Shown here in pieces: positions 8,742 to 17,202 of a stretch of DNA of 46,041 nt (position 1 is its first letter; every line of letters begins with the position of its first letter). The position numbers were made by a program, and so were the translations under genes. The notes below the pieces were generated by a model that ran no database searches, was not told the DNA's origin, and saw only the letters and a program-made list of their open reading frames with translations. The DNA comes from a virus: positions 1-46,041 of the IMG/VR virus record IMGVR_UViG_3300042465_004209. The stretch is one strand, 5' to 3'.

Positions 8742-9206
8742 TTATTGCGACAACACTGTGGTCAACCACTGATAACCGCGTGGATTAGGGTCTTTGATAA
8801 CGCTGAACGGATACTTTTGGGATGTGTTACGCGAAATCATATTCACAGGATTTTCATCATTAGTATTAGGCGCAATAGTAATAAAAGTATCTGACTTTGC
8901 TCTAGCCAAAACTTCGATATATTTACGAGCAACTTGAATAGGCTTAGCCACTTCGAGCCATTCAATACGACCATTCACAGCCACGTCTACAAATCTTGGT
9001 GAGTAACGATCCGCAGAGGGTTCTAAACGGATAGTGATTTTTTCTTCCATAAAAGCCAATTCGTCAAAATAGACCATATCCAGTCCATTTGATTCAACAA
9101 TAATTTCTTCATTGTCACGAATATCAGCAACGCTGTCTTGTAGGTTAATTGCAGGTTTCGCTCTACCGCGAACTTCTTCTGTATGTAGTTCTTTTTGGAT
9201 TGCCAT
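8742..9206 (-). CDS. small structural protein of unknown role (between decoration and adaptor genes)
   Basis: 154 residues, soluble, no membrane span. The central part reads VDVAVNGRIEWLEVAKPIQVARKYIEVLARAK. A similar 'bound by a conserved loop, then a helix near the end' pattern occurs in short proteins placed between capsid and neck genes in several phages, but I know no precise role. It is separated from the upstream decoration-type gene by a terminator-like hairpin (9226-9260) and from the adaptor by 28 bases. A neck or capsid-vertex part is the likeliest guess. Confidence 0.45.
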   Translation of the reverse strand: MAIQKELHTEEVRGRAKPAINLQDSVADIRDNEEIIVESNGLDMVYFDELAFMEEKITIRLEPSADRYSPRFVDVAVNGRIEWLEVAKPIQVARKYIEVLARAKSDTFITIAPNTNDENPVNMISRNTSQKYPFSVIKDPNPRGYQWLTTVLSQ

Positions 9207-9225
9207 TGTTAAAACTCCGATAAAT

Positions 9226-9260
9226 TAAAAAATGGCAGTGCGCCTAAAAGACACACTGCC
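9226..9260 (-). terminator. intrinsic terminator after the decoration-type gene
   Basis: On the minus strand GGCAGTG ... CACTGCC (9260-9254 with 9240-9234) is followed directly by ATTTTTTAATTT. It probably gives partial termination, lowering expression of the neck and tail genes relative to capsid genes. Confidence 0.7.
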
Positions 9261-9269
9261 GATAACGCA

Positions 9270-9797
9270 TTAACCAGATACGCGAACTGATAAATTTTTA
9301 CTAGCTAAAATCATTGCTGTAGTAGCGTTTTGTGATAATTGTACAGTACGGTCACGAACTAAGATTGAGTTAGCGCTAACCAATGTACGAGTACCTGCTG
9401 CAACAGTTTTGATACATACGTTGTCGTTAGTAACGGCAACACCTGTACCAGAAGAACCTGTACCGGCAGCGGTAGCTAAGAACTGAACACCAACGGTATT
9501 TGAAGGAGCGCCAAGAGCAACCCAGTCAGTTGTACCAACAGTTTTAACAGTGTAGAAAGTATTCACTGCAATAGCTGTTGCGGCTACGTCAACAGTAACA
9601 CCTTCAAACCATTCAAATTTAGAAAGGTCAGTAAAGTTTTCAACACACACATAACGTGGTTTAGAACCAATATCTAACTCGACATAATCCGCTGCGACAA
9701 TAGTCGTTGCGTCAAATGACAAACGAACAAAGGTATCGAGTTGCGAATCTTCGTCATTTGATTTATTTGTTAATACATAAGTTGTATTTTCAGCCAT
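9270..9797 (-). CDS. capsid decoration/cement-type protein
   Basis: 175 residues, beta-rich. Residues ~70-125 contain AVNTFYTVKTVGTTDWVALG followed by NTVGVQFLATAAGTGSSGTG. This is a small beta module I have seen in many phage virion proteins, apparently a mobile structural insert. The flanking halves (DTFVRLSFDATTIVAADYVELDIG; RDRTVQLSQNATTAMILASKNLSVRVSG) would form the rest of the fold. It lies directly downstream of the major capsid gene between two terminator-like hairpins, the usual place and expression level for a head decoration protein. Other roles, such as head fibre or vertex protein, cannot be excluded. Confidence 0.5.
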   Translation of the reverse strand: MAENTTYVLTNKSNDEDSQLDTFVRLSFDATTIVAADYVELDIGSKPRYVCVENFTDLSKFEWFEGVTVDVAATAIAVNTFYTVKTVGTTDWVALGAPSNTVGVQFLATAAGTGSSGTGVAVTNDNVCIKTVAAGTRTLVSANSILVRDRTVQLSQNATTAMILASKNLSVRVSG

Positions 9798-9809
9798 TTC
9801 ATAATCCTC

Positions 9810-9839
9810 AAAAAGGTGCGCTGAGAATTAACTCAGCGC
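9810..9839 (-). terminator. terminator-like hairpin directly after the major capsid gene
   Basis: Minus strand: GCGCTGAG-TTAATT-CTCAGCGC (9839-9818) followed by ACC and TTTTT. A perfect 8-bp GC-rich stem; termination is probably partial because structural genes continue downstream. Confidence 0.7.
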
Positions 9840-9848
9840 GGGTATTAA

Positions 9849-10907
9849 TTAAAGTGATTTAACGCCAGCGTAGCCTAAAGCCATCCACTGATTGTTTTCA
9901 ATCATCACACCTTTCCACCAGATAGACCCGGCATAACCACGTTGACCGTGTGGATCAGATTTAGTTTTTTCACCCGCTGGGATGAAAGTAGGTGACATTG
10001 ATTCTTTACCGCGCAATGCAATTTGCGAGAACGCATCTTGAGCAAATACAAAGAAAGGATACACGTCAATGTTTGTACCTAAAGTTGATTGGCAACCGGT
10101 TGAGCCTGTAGCCGCACCTGCGCTCAATTGAGCAGGTAAATCTGGTGAAGTAATGAAACGGAAACGCTCAACACGACCAATTTCATTTGGCATTGGAGTG
10201 CCGCTTGCGTAAGCTGAAGTTGGAATAAAGCCTGCAATATCACGCAAATCTGGTTCAAAGTCAGTGTGGCAAATAACCACATAGCCGCTTTCAACAGGTT
10301 GTGTTGCAATATTTGGAGAGGCTTTTAATGTGTTAGTTACAGGGCGAGCATGGTTAGCTTGCATTGCTTTTGTGATTTTACGGATGTTAGCTAATTTCAA
10401 GTAGTCATTAACTGTACCAATAGATGTACCTGTACCTGCGTAGAACACGTTAGTACACGCTTTTAAAGCGCCAAATAAAATCATTTCGTTGACAAGCGCA
10501 ACACGCTCACCAACTTGTTCAACCATTGCTTTGGGAATATCATCTTCGTACAAATCAGCCACTTTATCAGTGAAGCTGTATAAGCATGAGTATTGATTGA
10601 TTACCGCAGTAATGTCTTGCGCTACGATAGTATCCGCTTGTGGAGTAACGCCTTCTTGCGTTAAGTGAGCATTAGCCATTGCCGCGCCACGATCACCTGC
10701 TACGTTTTGGAAGAAGATGTTTGGATTACCAGCAGTTGCGTTATAAGGAACATAGCGACGTGCCACATAAGTTTCACTTTGGTTTTTAGGCAAAGAAATT
10801 TGACGACCTTGTTTTGCTAAAACTTCTAGCGCCACAGCGTGTTTTAAAATCTCGCCTTTGAATTTATTAATTCTGGCGGGGGATGTATTGTAACCTTGAA
10901 TAGCCAT
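9849..10907 (-). CDS. major capsid protein, N4-gp56 family
   Basis: 352 residues, HK97-type fold expected. The N-terminus has FKGEILKHAVALEVLAKQGRQ and RRYVPYNA. The middle has YSCLYSFTDKVADLYEDD and FGALKACTNVFYAGTG. Later come VVICHTDFEPDLRDIAGFIP and GSIWWKGVMIENNQWMALGYAG. This layout matches the N4-gp56 capsid family, about 350-400 residues long. It lies between the scaffold gene and the decoration-type gene. A conserved hairpin is found in its leader at 10922-10936, then AAGGA nine bases before ATG. High expression is expected, and terminators lie just downstream. Confidence 0.9.
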   Translation of the reverse strand: MAIQGYNTSPARINKFKGEILKHAVALEVLAKQGRQISLPKNQSETYVARRYVPYNATAGNPNIFFQNVAGDRGAAMANAHLTQEGVTPQADTIVAQDITAVINQYSCLYSFTDKVADLYEDDIPKAMVEQVGERVALVNEMILFGALKACTNVFYAGTGTSIGTVNDYLKLANIRKITKAMQANHARPVTNTLKASPNIATQPVESGYVVICHTDFEPDLRDIAGFIPTSAYASGTPMPNEIGRVERFRFITSPDLPAQLSAGAATGSTGCQSTLGTNIDVYPFFVFAQDAFSQIALRGKESMSPTFIPAGEKTKSDPHGQRGYAGSIWWKGVMIENNQWMALGYAGVKSL

Positions 10908-10921
10908 TTTAAAGCATCCTT

Positions 10922-10936
10922 ACGTCATCACGACGT
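10922..10936 (-). promoter_or_regulatory. late-gene hairpin motif, copy B (capsid gene leader)
   Basis: Minus-strand sequence ACGTC-GTGAT-GACGT, preceded by TATA and followed by TAAGGA, the capsid Shine-Dalgarno. Stem and flanks equal copy A; only the second loop base differs (A or T). Confidence 0.6.
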
Positions 10937-10955
10937 TATAGTAAATTAAATTAAG

Positions 10956-11711
10956 TTAGTCTGTATTAAACCCTGCTTCAAAATCATCTTCGTAATTTTC
11001 ATCAAATCCACCAGTGCTTGTTGGCATGACTGCCGCTTCTAGTTTCTGATGCTTTTTATTCTGGTTCTCTTGATACAAAGCCTTATCTCTTTTATACGCG
11101 CTAATTGCAGCGGAAATAAAACCGGAATCCCAAGTAGTATCTAGTCTATCTTGAATGTCCGCAGGTAATTGATTTTTCCAACCATTGAAATCTTGTGATT
11201 GTGCAATCTGCTCCCAATCGGGATGCTCTCTTGTCACAAGTTTCATCTCAAAGTTATTCTCAATTTGAGCGACCTTTTGTTGCAAGATTAAATCAATCTG
11301 ATTTTGATCAATTCCACCTTGTTGCTGTAAAGGTATCTGAGATAAATCTCTTGCTAAGGCGTTGGCAAAGTCTTCACCAAATTCCTCACGCATATTAGAG
11401 AACATCTCAGCAGTAACATTGATTGGTTGAGCTTCTCTTGGTTGCGCGGACGATTGAGCCAGTGCTTCAAGACGCTTAACTTCTCTGTTAATTTCGCCAA
11501 TTTTACCGAATAACCGCTGGTTGTTTTGTTCAAACAACTCTCGGACTTGTTCTTCAGAAAATGATGGATTTTGTTGGATGATTTCTTGTATTGCGTCTTC
11601 TTTGATTTCGTTGGATGGTTCTTCACCGAACTCCTCAAATCCGTCAGCAAACGCTTCGTCAACTTCTACTTCTAAATCCACATTTTCTTCTTGTACTTGT
11701 GATGCTTCCAT
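10956..11711 (-). CDS. capsid scaffold protein
   Basis: 251 residues, strongly acidic at both ends and helical or coiled-coil in the middle (EEQVRELFEQNNQRLFGKIGEINREVKRLEAL). It has no Cys and ends in a charged tail (YEDDFEAGFNTD). This composition, together with its place directly upstream of the major capsid gene and downstream of the portal, is typical of internal scaffolds, which assemble the procapsid and are then lost. AGGAAG precedes the ATG at good spacing. No protease gene is visible nearby, so removal by exit rather than cleavage is likelier (inference). Confidence 0.7.
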   Translation of the reverse strand: MEASQVQEENVDLEVEVDEAFADGFEEFGEEPSNEIKEDAIQEIIQQNPSFSEEQVRELFEQNNQRLFGKIGEINREVKRLEALAQSSAQPREAQPINVTAEMFSNMREEFGEDFANALARDLSQIPLQQQGGIDQNQIDLILQQKVAQIENNFEMKLVTREHPDWEQIAQSQDFNGWKNQLPADIQDRLDTTWDSGFISAAISAYKRDKALYQENQNKKHQKLEAAVMPTSTGGFDENYEDDFEAGFNTD

Positions 11712-11782
11712 TTTTACTTCCTATGCTTTCGCATTTTAGTCGCAGGGCAGTTAGCTGTGCGAGTTACTAATTGTAGGGGATG

Positions 11783-11974
11783 TTACTCGCCTACGGGTTT
11801 TTCTATAGACAGGAGATTCTTGATCTCAAGTATCTGCCCTCTAAGTCTATCTGTTGAATCCTGCGATTGAGGATTGTCATTCTTTCTACGCAACTCATCT
11901 AAACGCGATAAGTAATATTCTCTAATTGCAATCCAAGCCGGAGAATTCGTATCTACTTTTGGTTTATCTATCAT
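11783..11974 (-). CDS. small hypothetical protein, portal-scaffold interval
   Basis: 63 residues, highly charged and helical (WIAIREYYLSRLDELRRKNDN, RLRGQILEIKNLLSIEKP). Its start overlaps the stop of the upstream 197-residue gene, which supports translation. The gene resembles the short helical proteins that often sit between portal and scaffold genes, but I cannot assign a function. The 71 bases that follow, up to the scaffold start, contain no gene. Confidence 0.5.
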   Translation of the reverse strand: MIDKPKVDTNSPAWIAIREYYLSRLDELRRKNDNPQSQDSTDRLRGQILEIKNLLSIEKPVGE

Positions 11975-12564
11975 TTATTACCTTCAACGGTAGAACCATC
12001 TGGCAACAGAATGTAAGTACCTTTCTTTTCATACTTTGAGAAATATTCTGCTAATTTTTCTGGTGATGTATTTTTCAAATTATGTTCAGATGGAATAAAA
12101 AGATTCTGATCCACCCCACCACTTATCCATTTACCACCTTTTTCAAATTCATTTGAATACTGACTTTGGTCAGAAAATGTAATATGACTTGGCATTTTAA
12201 AAGTATCGGGATAATGTGCTTCCTCACCTTCGCGCGGTTTTATTTTACCTTCTTTTACCGCTTGCTCATATCCAGCATAATCATAATCTTTATTTGAAGG
12301 AGGGGCTTGTTTTTCACCAAGTGCTTCAGATACTAATTTTCCAACTTCTTTATTTGAAATTTTATCTTTATTTAAAATAGTTTCCAAAGCAGCTTTTACT
12401 TCTTTTTTATCGGGAGTTTCCTCACCGCTATAAGCGTTGCGTAAAAACATTATTGCACGGTCTTCCTCAGTAGGCGGAGATTGCTTTTCTGGGGGACGAG
12501 TTATGTATTCTTCCTCTTTACCGTAACCCTCTTTAAAATCTTTTTCAGTAGTATCTTCAGCCAT
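11971..12564 (-). CDS. hypothetical protein after the portal gene
   Basis: 197 residues, hydrophilic and rich in Lys, Glu and Pro. The first ~120 residues look disordered or helical (ITRPPEKQSPPTEEDRAIMF, then ALETILNKDKISNKEVGKLVSEALGEK). The C-terminal part reads PDTFKMPSHITFSDQSQYSN, then GGKWISGGVDQNLFIPSEHN, and ends with a helix and IYLLP-like strand (GTYILLPDGSTVEGNK). The C-terminal pattern resembles small phage proteins encoded beside portals, whose role I do not know. It starts 2 bases after the portal stop and overlaps the next gene, so it is made as part of the portal-scaffold unit. Confidence 0.5.
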   Translation of the reverse strand: MAEDTTEKDFKEGYGKEEEYITRPPEKQSPPTEEDRAIMFLRNAYSGEETPDKKEVKAALETILNKDKISNKEVGKLVSEALGEKQAPPSNKDYDYAGYEQAVKEGKIKPREGEEAHYPDTFKMPSHITFSDQSQYSNEFEKGGKWISGGVDQNLFIPSEHNLKNTSPEKLAEYFSKYEKKGTYILLPDGSTVEGNK

Positions 12565-12566
12565 AA

Positions 12567-14786
12567 CTATCTCTGATAAGCCTGTCCATTTGGCGCTCTA
12601 CCCTGTGGCTCTGTGGGAGGAGTTAGCACCTGTTTAGATAATTGGGTTTGTACATTTAATTTCTGTGCTGTTTGCGCTAATTGCGATTTGATTTCAGCCA
12701 CGCTAATTTGAGTTGATTGCGATAGTTCCATAATCTTCATGTCACGTTCCATCTGCTTCATTTGGATTTCATGCTGTCTATCAATCTCAGATTGTTGTGC
12801 TTTGAATTTGAGTTCTTGCATAGCGAGCGTTTCTTTAACTTGCATCTCAGCCATATCAGTAGATTGCAAGAATTTAGCTTTATCCATTTCACCCGCAGCA
12901 CGAACTTTAGCAACTTCAATCTGACCTGCGACTTTAGGGTCTTGTGGTGGATTTTGTTGCGCTTGTGCTTGCATCTGCTTCATTTCTTCATCGCTATATT
13001 TAAAGCGCTTACTATCAAGTTTTTGTGCTTTAAATGCTTCATCAATCCATTTAGCAGGATTGATTTGGAAAGCAGGATTCATTACAAGAGCGCCAAGTTG
13101 CATAATAGCTTGATGCTGTGCGTCACGCTCAAACAGAACAGTAGAACCGCGAGCTTCAATATTGAAGTCACCTTTCAATTGCTCATCGCCATAAAGCATT
13201 ATCCATTCATAGTATCGAGTAATATGCGGAACAGTGACGCGATCATCAAAGTTACGAGCAATGTTTCTGCGAATCGTACCAGCGTTATTCTGAAGCATGG
13301 TCATGCCACCGACAGTATCTGGCGCATTGCCTTGCTGACCTTGTAGCATCATGGGTAGACCGGTAATATCCTCTGCCATCTTTAAGGCATACTGGATAAT
13401 TGCCATTAAGTCTTGGGTAATGATTGGAATGATAATTGAGCTTATCGCGCCACGCGCATCTTGAATTGGCGAATCGGGCGATAGTCTAAGTAATGCCCCG
13501 CTACCGACTTCAACTAAGCCACCGTCAGCCGATTCAACACCATCGGCAATAATGGTAGTAGGTCTACCGCCTTTACCGGCATTGTCGAGCAGATTACGAG
13601 TAGCCGCGTTGATGATGCGCTGTGGTTCTCTTACTTGACGCGCAACCCCAATACCTGTCCAAGTATCGTTCATTGGTTGCCACACCATTACGTCGTAAGG
13701 GAATTCACCGCTTTCCAGTGGGTTCATAGTTGCTTTAATAACCCGATTATTAACGATGACAACGACAACATCATAACTATCATTATCGCCACACTGACAA
13801 CCAGCAGCTTCAAGATCATCTCTACCCGCTTCGCCATAGTAATACCACACTTCAAATCTATCGCCATAAGTAGTCTTATCACGTTTCTTTTCTAAATCGT
13901 CGTCAGCGCCTTCTCTAAGCACTAAATCAATTTGAGAAGAAATGTAGCCTTTTGCTTTGCGTAAATTGCGTAATTCTTTTTTGGTAATATAATCACGTTC
14001 CCAAACAAAACTTCCGCTGTGAATATCATCACCGCATGAAGGATCGGGATAAAAGTTTCTTACATCAATGCGTTTGGAGGCAGGGCGAATTTCAATCACC
14101 TTAACATCAGCAACACCTTCTGCTTGCATTTCACCTTGCGGTGTTGGCATTTGTTTTTGAAACATTTTGTGAACAGAGTTTTGCTCATCAACAATTGGAT
14201 AACAGCCTTTGATAACACCTGTGCCGAGAATAGCGGAATCTCTCAGTACCTTGCGCACTTCACGATTCCAATGCGCTTCAACTAACCAATCTTCAATTTG
14301 TTTCTGTGCTTCTTCTGCTTTCTTTTTAGCGTCTTGTTTAACTACTTCTTCAAATTGCTCAATAGGCATTTGTTGATTTTTATACATGACGATGCCGACA
14401 TCAACAGGTTTTACTTGAAGCAATTCCATTGTGGCAGGTTTGGGAGTTGGACGAACTTCAAAATTTGCATCGTCAACTGGGAGAAGCATATCAGCAAGTG
14501 ACATGGCAGCAATATCTGTGTATTGCTTGGTGATGTTCATAAACACGTTAGAGCCAGTTCGCTTTCTATTAGTGCGCGAATAGCCACCACGATCTACGAG
14601 ATTTTTGGTAATAGACGTACTGACTTCACCACGATTAGCGTCATCAATTCCTTCATAGTATTCACTATCTTGATCCCAAATTTCTTCAATGCCCGATTTT
14701 TTACGAGCTTGGATAGCCTTCTGTCTTTTGGACAAAAGTGCTTTTCCGAATCGGTCAAGTCTGTCAATTTTAGAATCGTCTATCAT
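12567..14786 (-). CDS. portal protein (large podovirus-type, head-to-tail connector)
   Basis: 739 residues, the size of podovirus portals. It begins with a helical region (RFGKALLSKRQKAIQARKKSGIEEIW) followed by NVFMNITKQYTDIAAMSLADMLLP, the typical portal N-terminal pattern. The centre has EFPYDVMVWQPMNDTWTGIGVARQV and QRIINAATRNLLDNAGKGGRP, the latter from the region that lines the channel in this family. The last ~130 residues are a Gln/Lys/Met-rich coiled coil, the probable barrel. It forms the dodecameric ring through which DNA enters and leaves and binds terminase. Two copies of the late hairpin lie in its leader. It is the first of the head-assembly genes after terminase. Confidence 0.85.
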   Translation of the reverse strand: MIDDSKIDRLDRFGKALLSKRQKAIQARKKSGIEEIWDQDSEYYEGIDDANRGEVSTSITKNLVDRGGYSRTNRKRTGSNVFMNITKQYTDIAAMSLADMLLPVDDANFEVRPTPKPATMELLQVKPVDVGIVMYKNQQMPIEQFEEVVKQDAKKKAEEAQKQIEDWLVEAHWNREVRKVLRDSAILGTGVIKGCYPIVDEQNSVHKMFQKQMPTPQGEMQAEGVADVKVIEIRPASKRIDVRNFYPDPSCGDDIHSGSFVWERDYITKKELRNLRKAKGYISSQIDLVLREGADDDLEKKRDKTTYGDRFEVWYYYGEAGRDDLEAAGCQCGDNDSYDVVVVIVNNRVIKATMNPLESGEFPYDVMVWQPMNDTWTGIGVARQVREPQRIINAATRNLLDNAGKGGRPTTIIADGVESADGGLVEVGSGALLRLSPDSPIQDARGAISSIIIPIITQDLMAIIQYALKMAEDITGLPMMLQGQQGNAPDTVGGMTMLQNNAGTIRRNIARNFDDRVTVPHITRYYEWIMLYGDEQLKGDFNIEARGSTVLFERDAQHQAIMQLGALVMNPAFQINPAKWIDEAFKAQKLDSKRFKYSDEEMKQMQAQAQQNPPQDPKVAGQIEVAKVRAAGEMDKAKFLQSTDMAEMQVKETLAMQELKFKAQQSEIDRQHEIQMKQMERDMKIMELSQSTQISVAEIKSQLAQTAQKLNVQTQLSKQVLTPPTEPQGRAPNGQAYQR

Positions 14787-14815
14787 CTCTTAGTTCCAGT
14801 TAAAGGAGTTTGCTC

Positions 14816-14828
14816 TGTCATCACGACA
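14816..14828 (-). promoter_or_regulatory. late-gene hairpin motif, copy C2 (portal leader)
   Basis: Minus strand TGTC-GTGAT-GACA. Compared with copies A and B, both bases of the outer pair changed together (C-G to T-A), so the stem is kept while its sequence differs. Confidence 0.55.
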
Positions 14829-14833
14829 TGGCG

Positions 14834-14852
14834 TAGCATCATCTCGACGCTA
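14834..14852 (-). promoter_or_regulatory. late-gene hairpin motif, copy C1 (portal leader), with TATAAT just upstream
   Basis: Minus strand TAGCGTC-GAGAT-GATGCTA, a 7-bp stem containing one G-U pair that exists only in the RNA made from this strand. TATAAT lies at 14858-14853; a weak -35 (TTAACG) lies 18 bases further upstream. Confidence 0.55.
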
Positions 14853-14865
14853 ATTATAAAGCATT

Positions 14866-15060
14866 TTAGATAATTTCGTTAATAGTTGCTGTCGCAATAT
14901 CAATGGCAGTATCTTGTGGAATTTCTCTAATGTTTTCAACGTGTTGTACTGCGCCCCCAATATCACCATGAGAAATATCAGTTACTGCGCCTTGTGCTTC
15001 ATCAACTGCTTTCTTAGCACTATCCGAAACTTTATGTACCATTTCATCAAAAAACGACAT
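14866..15060 (-). CDS. small helical protein of unknown function
   Basis: 64 residues from the ATG at 15060 (MSFFDEMVHKVSDSAKKAVDE...), preceded by GGAG at good spacing. A TTG 12 bases upstream is less likely. The sequence is an amphipathic Ala/Val/Asp helix with no membrane span or known motif. It lies between the terminase large subunit and the portal leader, 16 bases from terminase. Gene order suggests a packaging or head accessory, but nothing in the sequence proves it. Confidence 0.5.
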   Translation of the reverse strand: MSFFDEMVHKVSDSAKKAVDEAQGAVTDISHGDIGGAVQHVENIREIPQDTAIDIATATINEII

Positions 15061-15076
15061 ACCTTTCTCCAATTAA

Positions 15077-16354
15077 TTAATATCCAACACCGCTATCATA
15101 AGGTTGCCATCTTGGAGCGGCAACAGGAGCGCGTCTATCTTCATTACTTAAACTTTCAGCATTAACTGCTAAGTACCTAAAGGCATCAGCACTATGGCTA
15201 TAAGTGTCATGCAGTGGCGCACCAGCTTCATTTGTTCTTGGATTGATACTTCTACGATACCGCTTTAAACATTCGAGTAAACGAATAGAGTGTGCTTTAT
15301 CAAAGTAACATTGCGAGAACATCAATCGAGCAGCTTTGATTCCAGATTCAATTGGCATATTAGGTGTAATTTTTACTTTACGTCCAAATGCCTTTAAAAG
15401 TTCTTCTGTACTCTTACCTGTTTTAAAATCCTTAGTTCTTCCGTCATGCGGCAAGAAATCATAACCCCAATTATACTTCTTACTATTCAATAGTCCAGCA
15501 TAATAATCTAAGGTCTTGTGGTCATCTTCAATACTTTCAATAATTCTAATTTCACTTCGTACTTTTTGTACTAATAAAATAGCCATCGAATCATTCCAAC
15601 CCAAATCCCAAATAGCATGAACTTTAAGTAATGGGTCATAAGGAACATTACAAATTCTGCCATGTAAAGTTGCCGCGTTAACTTCATTCGCATATATCGC
15701 ACCTGTAACTGCGCTACGACATTTACCAAGCCAGATGTTCTCATAGTCTTCTGGATTAGTTTCCATGCAGTGTAGACGTTCTGCTTCAAGCTCTTTAGGG
15801 AAATAAGGATTATCCCCAAAGTTCATTTCAACCACTGTTGCGCTTGGCGCAGGGTTTAAAACAAATCGCGTGTAAGTATCATCTGTATCTAAATCGGGAT
15901 TGAAACTCACCCAAATCTCAGAATCATCTTTACGAATAGTTGGAATTAGAATATCCCAGCTTTTCTTACTTACTGTTTGCGCTTCCTCTACCCATACAAT
16001 ATCACACCCTTCAATCGATTTGATGGATTCAACAGTATGTTGCGCTAAACCGGCAAACATAAAGAGCGATCCATTCATTCCGCGAATTTCAGTTTCAAGT
16101 ACAGTAAAGAACGCACCTAAGCCAAGTCGTTGAATTTGATCGGATAATAGCAAATGCACAGACTGTTTAATACTCTTTTGAATTTCCCGTGTACAAAGTA
16201 CACGCATAGGTTTTTGAGCCGCTAAGAGTATCAATGCTTGTGCAAAGTTATAACTTTTTCCCGATCCACGTCCTCCGTGTGCAACCTTATATCGTTTCGG
16301 AGCAAACAAGAATTGAAGTTTCTCTGGAAAATGTACGTCTAAGTTTTCAGCCAT
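15077..16354 (-). CDS. terL: terminase large subunit (PBSX/Terminase_3-type ATPase-nuclease)
   Basis: 425 residues, typical for the family. The ATPase part has Walker A GGRGSGKS at residues 27-34 and Walker B CDIVWVEEA around 117-125, with a motif III-like SFNPD. The nuclease part has the acidic residue in HAIWDLGWNDSMAIL (~245-260), a second site around the residues near HDGRTKDF, and the C-terminal HDTYSHSADAFRYLAVN. It drives DNA into the procapsid through the portal and cuts genome-length units. It overlaps the small-subunit gene by 8 bases, so the two are translationally coupled. Confidence 0.92.
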   Translation of the reverse strand: MAENLDVHFPEKLQFLFAPKRYKVAHGGRGSGKSYNFAQALILLAAQKPMRVLCTREIQKSIKQSVHLLLSDQIQRLGLGAFFTVLETEIRGMNGSLFMFAGLAQHTVESIKSIEGCDIVWVEEAQTVSKKSWDILIPTIRKDDSEIWVSFNPDLDTDDTYTRFVLNPAPSATVVEMNFGDNPYFPKELEAERLHCMETNPEDYENIWLGKCRSAVTGAIYANEVNAATLHGRICNVPYDPLLKVHAIWDLGWNDSMAILLVQKVRSEIRIIESIEDDHKTLDYYAGLLNSKKYNWGYDFLPHDGRTKDFKTGKSTEELLKAFGRKVKITPNMPIESGIKAARLMFSQCYFDKAHSIRLLECLKRYRRSINPRTNEAGAPLHDTYSHSADAFRYLAVNAESLSNEDRRAPVAAPRWQPYDSGVGY

Positions 16355-16826
16355 TATTTATTGTCGTGTCGGATTTAATGAAATTTAAAGTAATACATGG
16401 CAAATCTGCACCATCCTTACCACTGTGTTCAATCTTGTCAATAAACATACCCATATTCTTAGCAAGCAATTCACTTGCACGAATACGCGCATCTAACTTA
16501 ATGTAATCTCCGTTTTCGTCTTTGTTACTGCGAACGAGCTTAGTCCAAAACTCTTGAATTTCATAAATCGACGCTATCTTATCAGAGAACTGATCTTTCA
16601 ATTCATCGATTACTTCAAGTTGTTTTTTACTAAGTTCACCACTAAGTTCCGCCCACGCTTCTTTGACAGCAGGTGTATTTAAAAGTGAATTTCCTTTTTG
16701 GGTCGCACCCTTTTCAGAATAGCCTGCTGCAATAACAGCACTAGGCGCATCTTGACCGTTACTTAAGTAAGCAGTCAAGAATGCCCGTTGGCGGTAATTG
16801 AGCTTGTTGAGAGCATCAAAAGCCAT
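16347..16826 (-). CDS. terS: terminase small subunit
   Basis: 159 residues. The N-terminal DNA-binding helix-turn-helix pattern NYRQRAFLTAYLSNGQDAPS followed by AVIAAGYSEKGATQKGNSLL matches the Terminase_2 family (roughly 140-180 residues). The rest is helical (oligomerisation). It recognises the packaging site and recruits the large subunit, whose gene starts before this one ends. Confidence 0.88.
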   Translation of the reverse strand: MAFDALNKLNYRQRAFLTAYLSNGQDAPSAVIAAGYSEKGATQKGNSLLNTPAVKEAWAELSGELSKKQLEVIDELKDQFSDKIASIYEIQEFWTKLVRSNKDENGDYIKLDARIRASELLAKNMGMFIDKIEHSGKDGADLPCITLNFIKSDTTINNG

Positions 16827-16827
16827 A

Positions 16828-17151
16828 TTACATCATCGCAGGTCTAGTTGGTTTACCCATAGGTGCTTGTTGCGCTGGAGCGCCACCCATTCCCATACCG
16901 CCTTCTTCACCACCAAAGCCTTTGGCAAACAGTGATTCAGCACTTGCATTTTCACCGCCTTCTAAAAGACCTTTGGCAATTTTCAAAGCATCGTTAAGGT
17001 CACGCGCTTTTTGCACACCTGCGCCCATACCTTCTTCCATACCTTCCATTGCACCTTCACCGCCCTCAGCCATTTGCTCTTGTTGATTTTCTGTTTCAAC
17101 AGTGTATTGACCTTGTGCATCGCGTGTAATTGTAACTGCTAATTCTTCCAT
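16828..17151 (-). CDS. small acidic Gly/Met-rich protein, unknown function
   Basis: 107 residues. The N-terminal ~25 form a short beta segment (LAVTITRDAQGQYTVE). The middle is acidic and Gly/Glu/Met-rich with a helix (KARDLNDALKIAKGLLEGGEN). The C-terminus is Gly/Met/Pro-rich (GGEEGGMGMGGAPAQQAP). I have seen similar short acidic proteins beside terminase genes in podovirus-like phages without known function. It stops one base before terS begins and has AGGAA before its ATG. A stem-loop separates it from the giant gene. Confidence 0.5.
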   Translation of the reverse strand: MEELAVTITRDAQGQYTVETENQQEQMAEGGEGAMEGMEEGMGAGVQKARDLNDALKIAKGLLEGGENASAESLFAKGFGGEEGGMGMGGAPAQQAPMGKPTRPAMM

Positions 17152-17169
17152 TTTCGTTCCTAGTTAAAG

Positions 17170-17190
17170 GGCGCTACGGTATGTAGCGCC
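17170..17190 (-). terminator. stem-loop after the giant polyvalent gene (weak terminator)
   Basis: Perfect 8-bp stem GGCGCTAC/GTAGCGCC with a five-base loop, followed on the minus strand by only CTTTAA. The poor U-tract suggests mRNA end processing or stability as much as termination. Confidence 0.4.
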
Positions 17191-17202
17191 AAGTGATTAC
17201 TG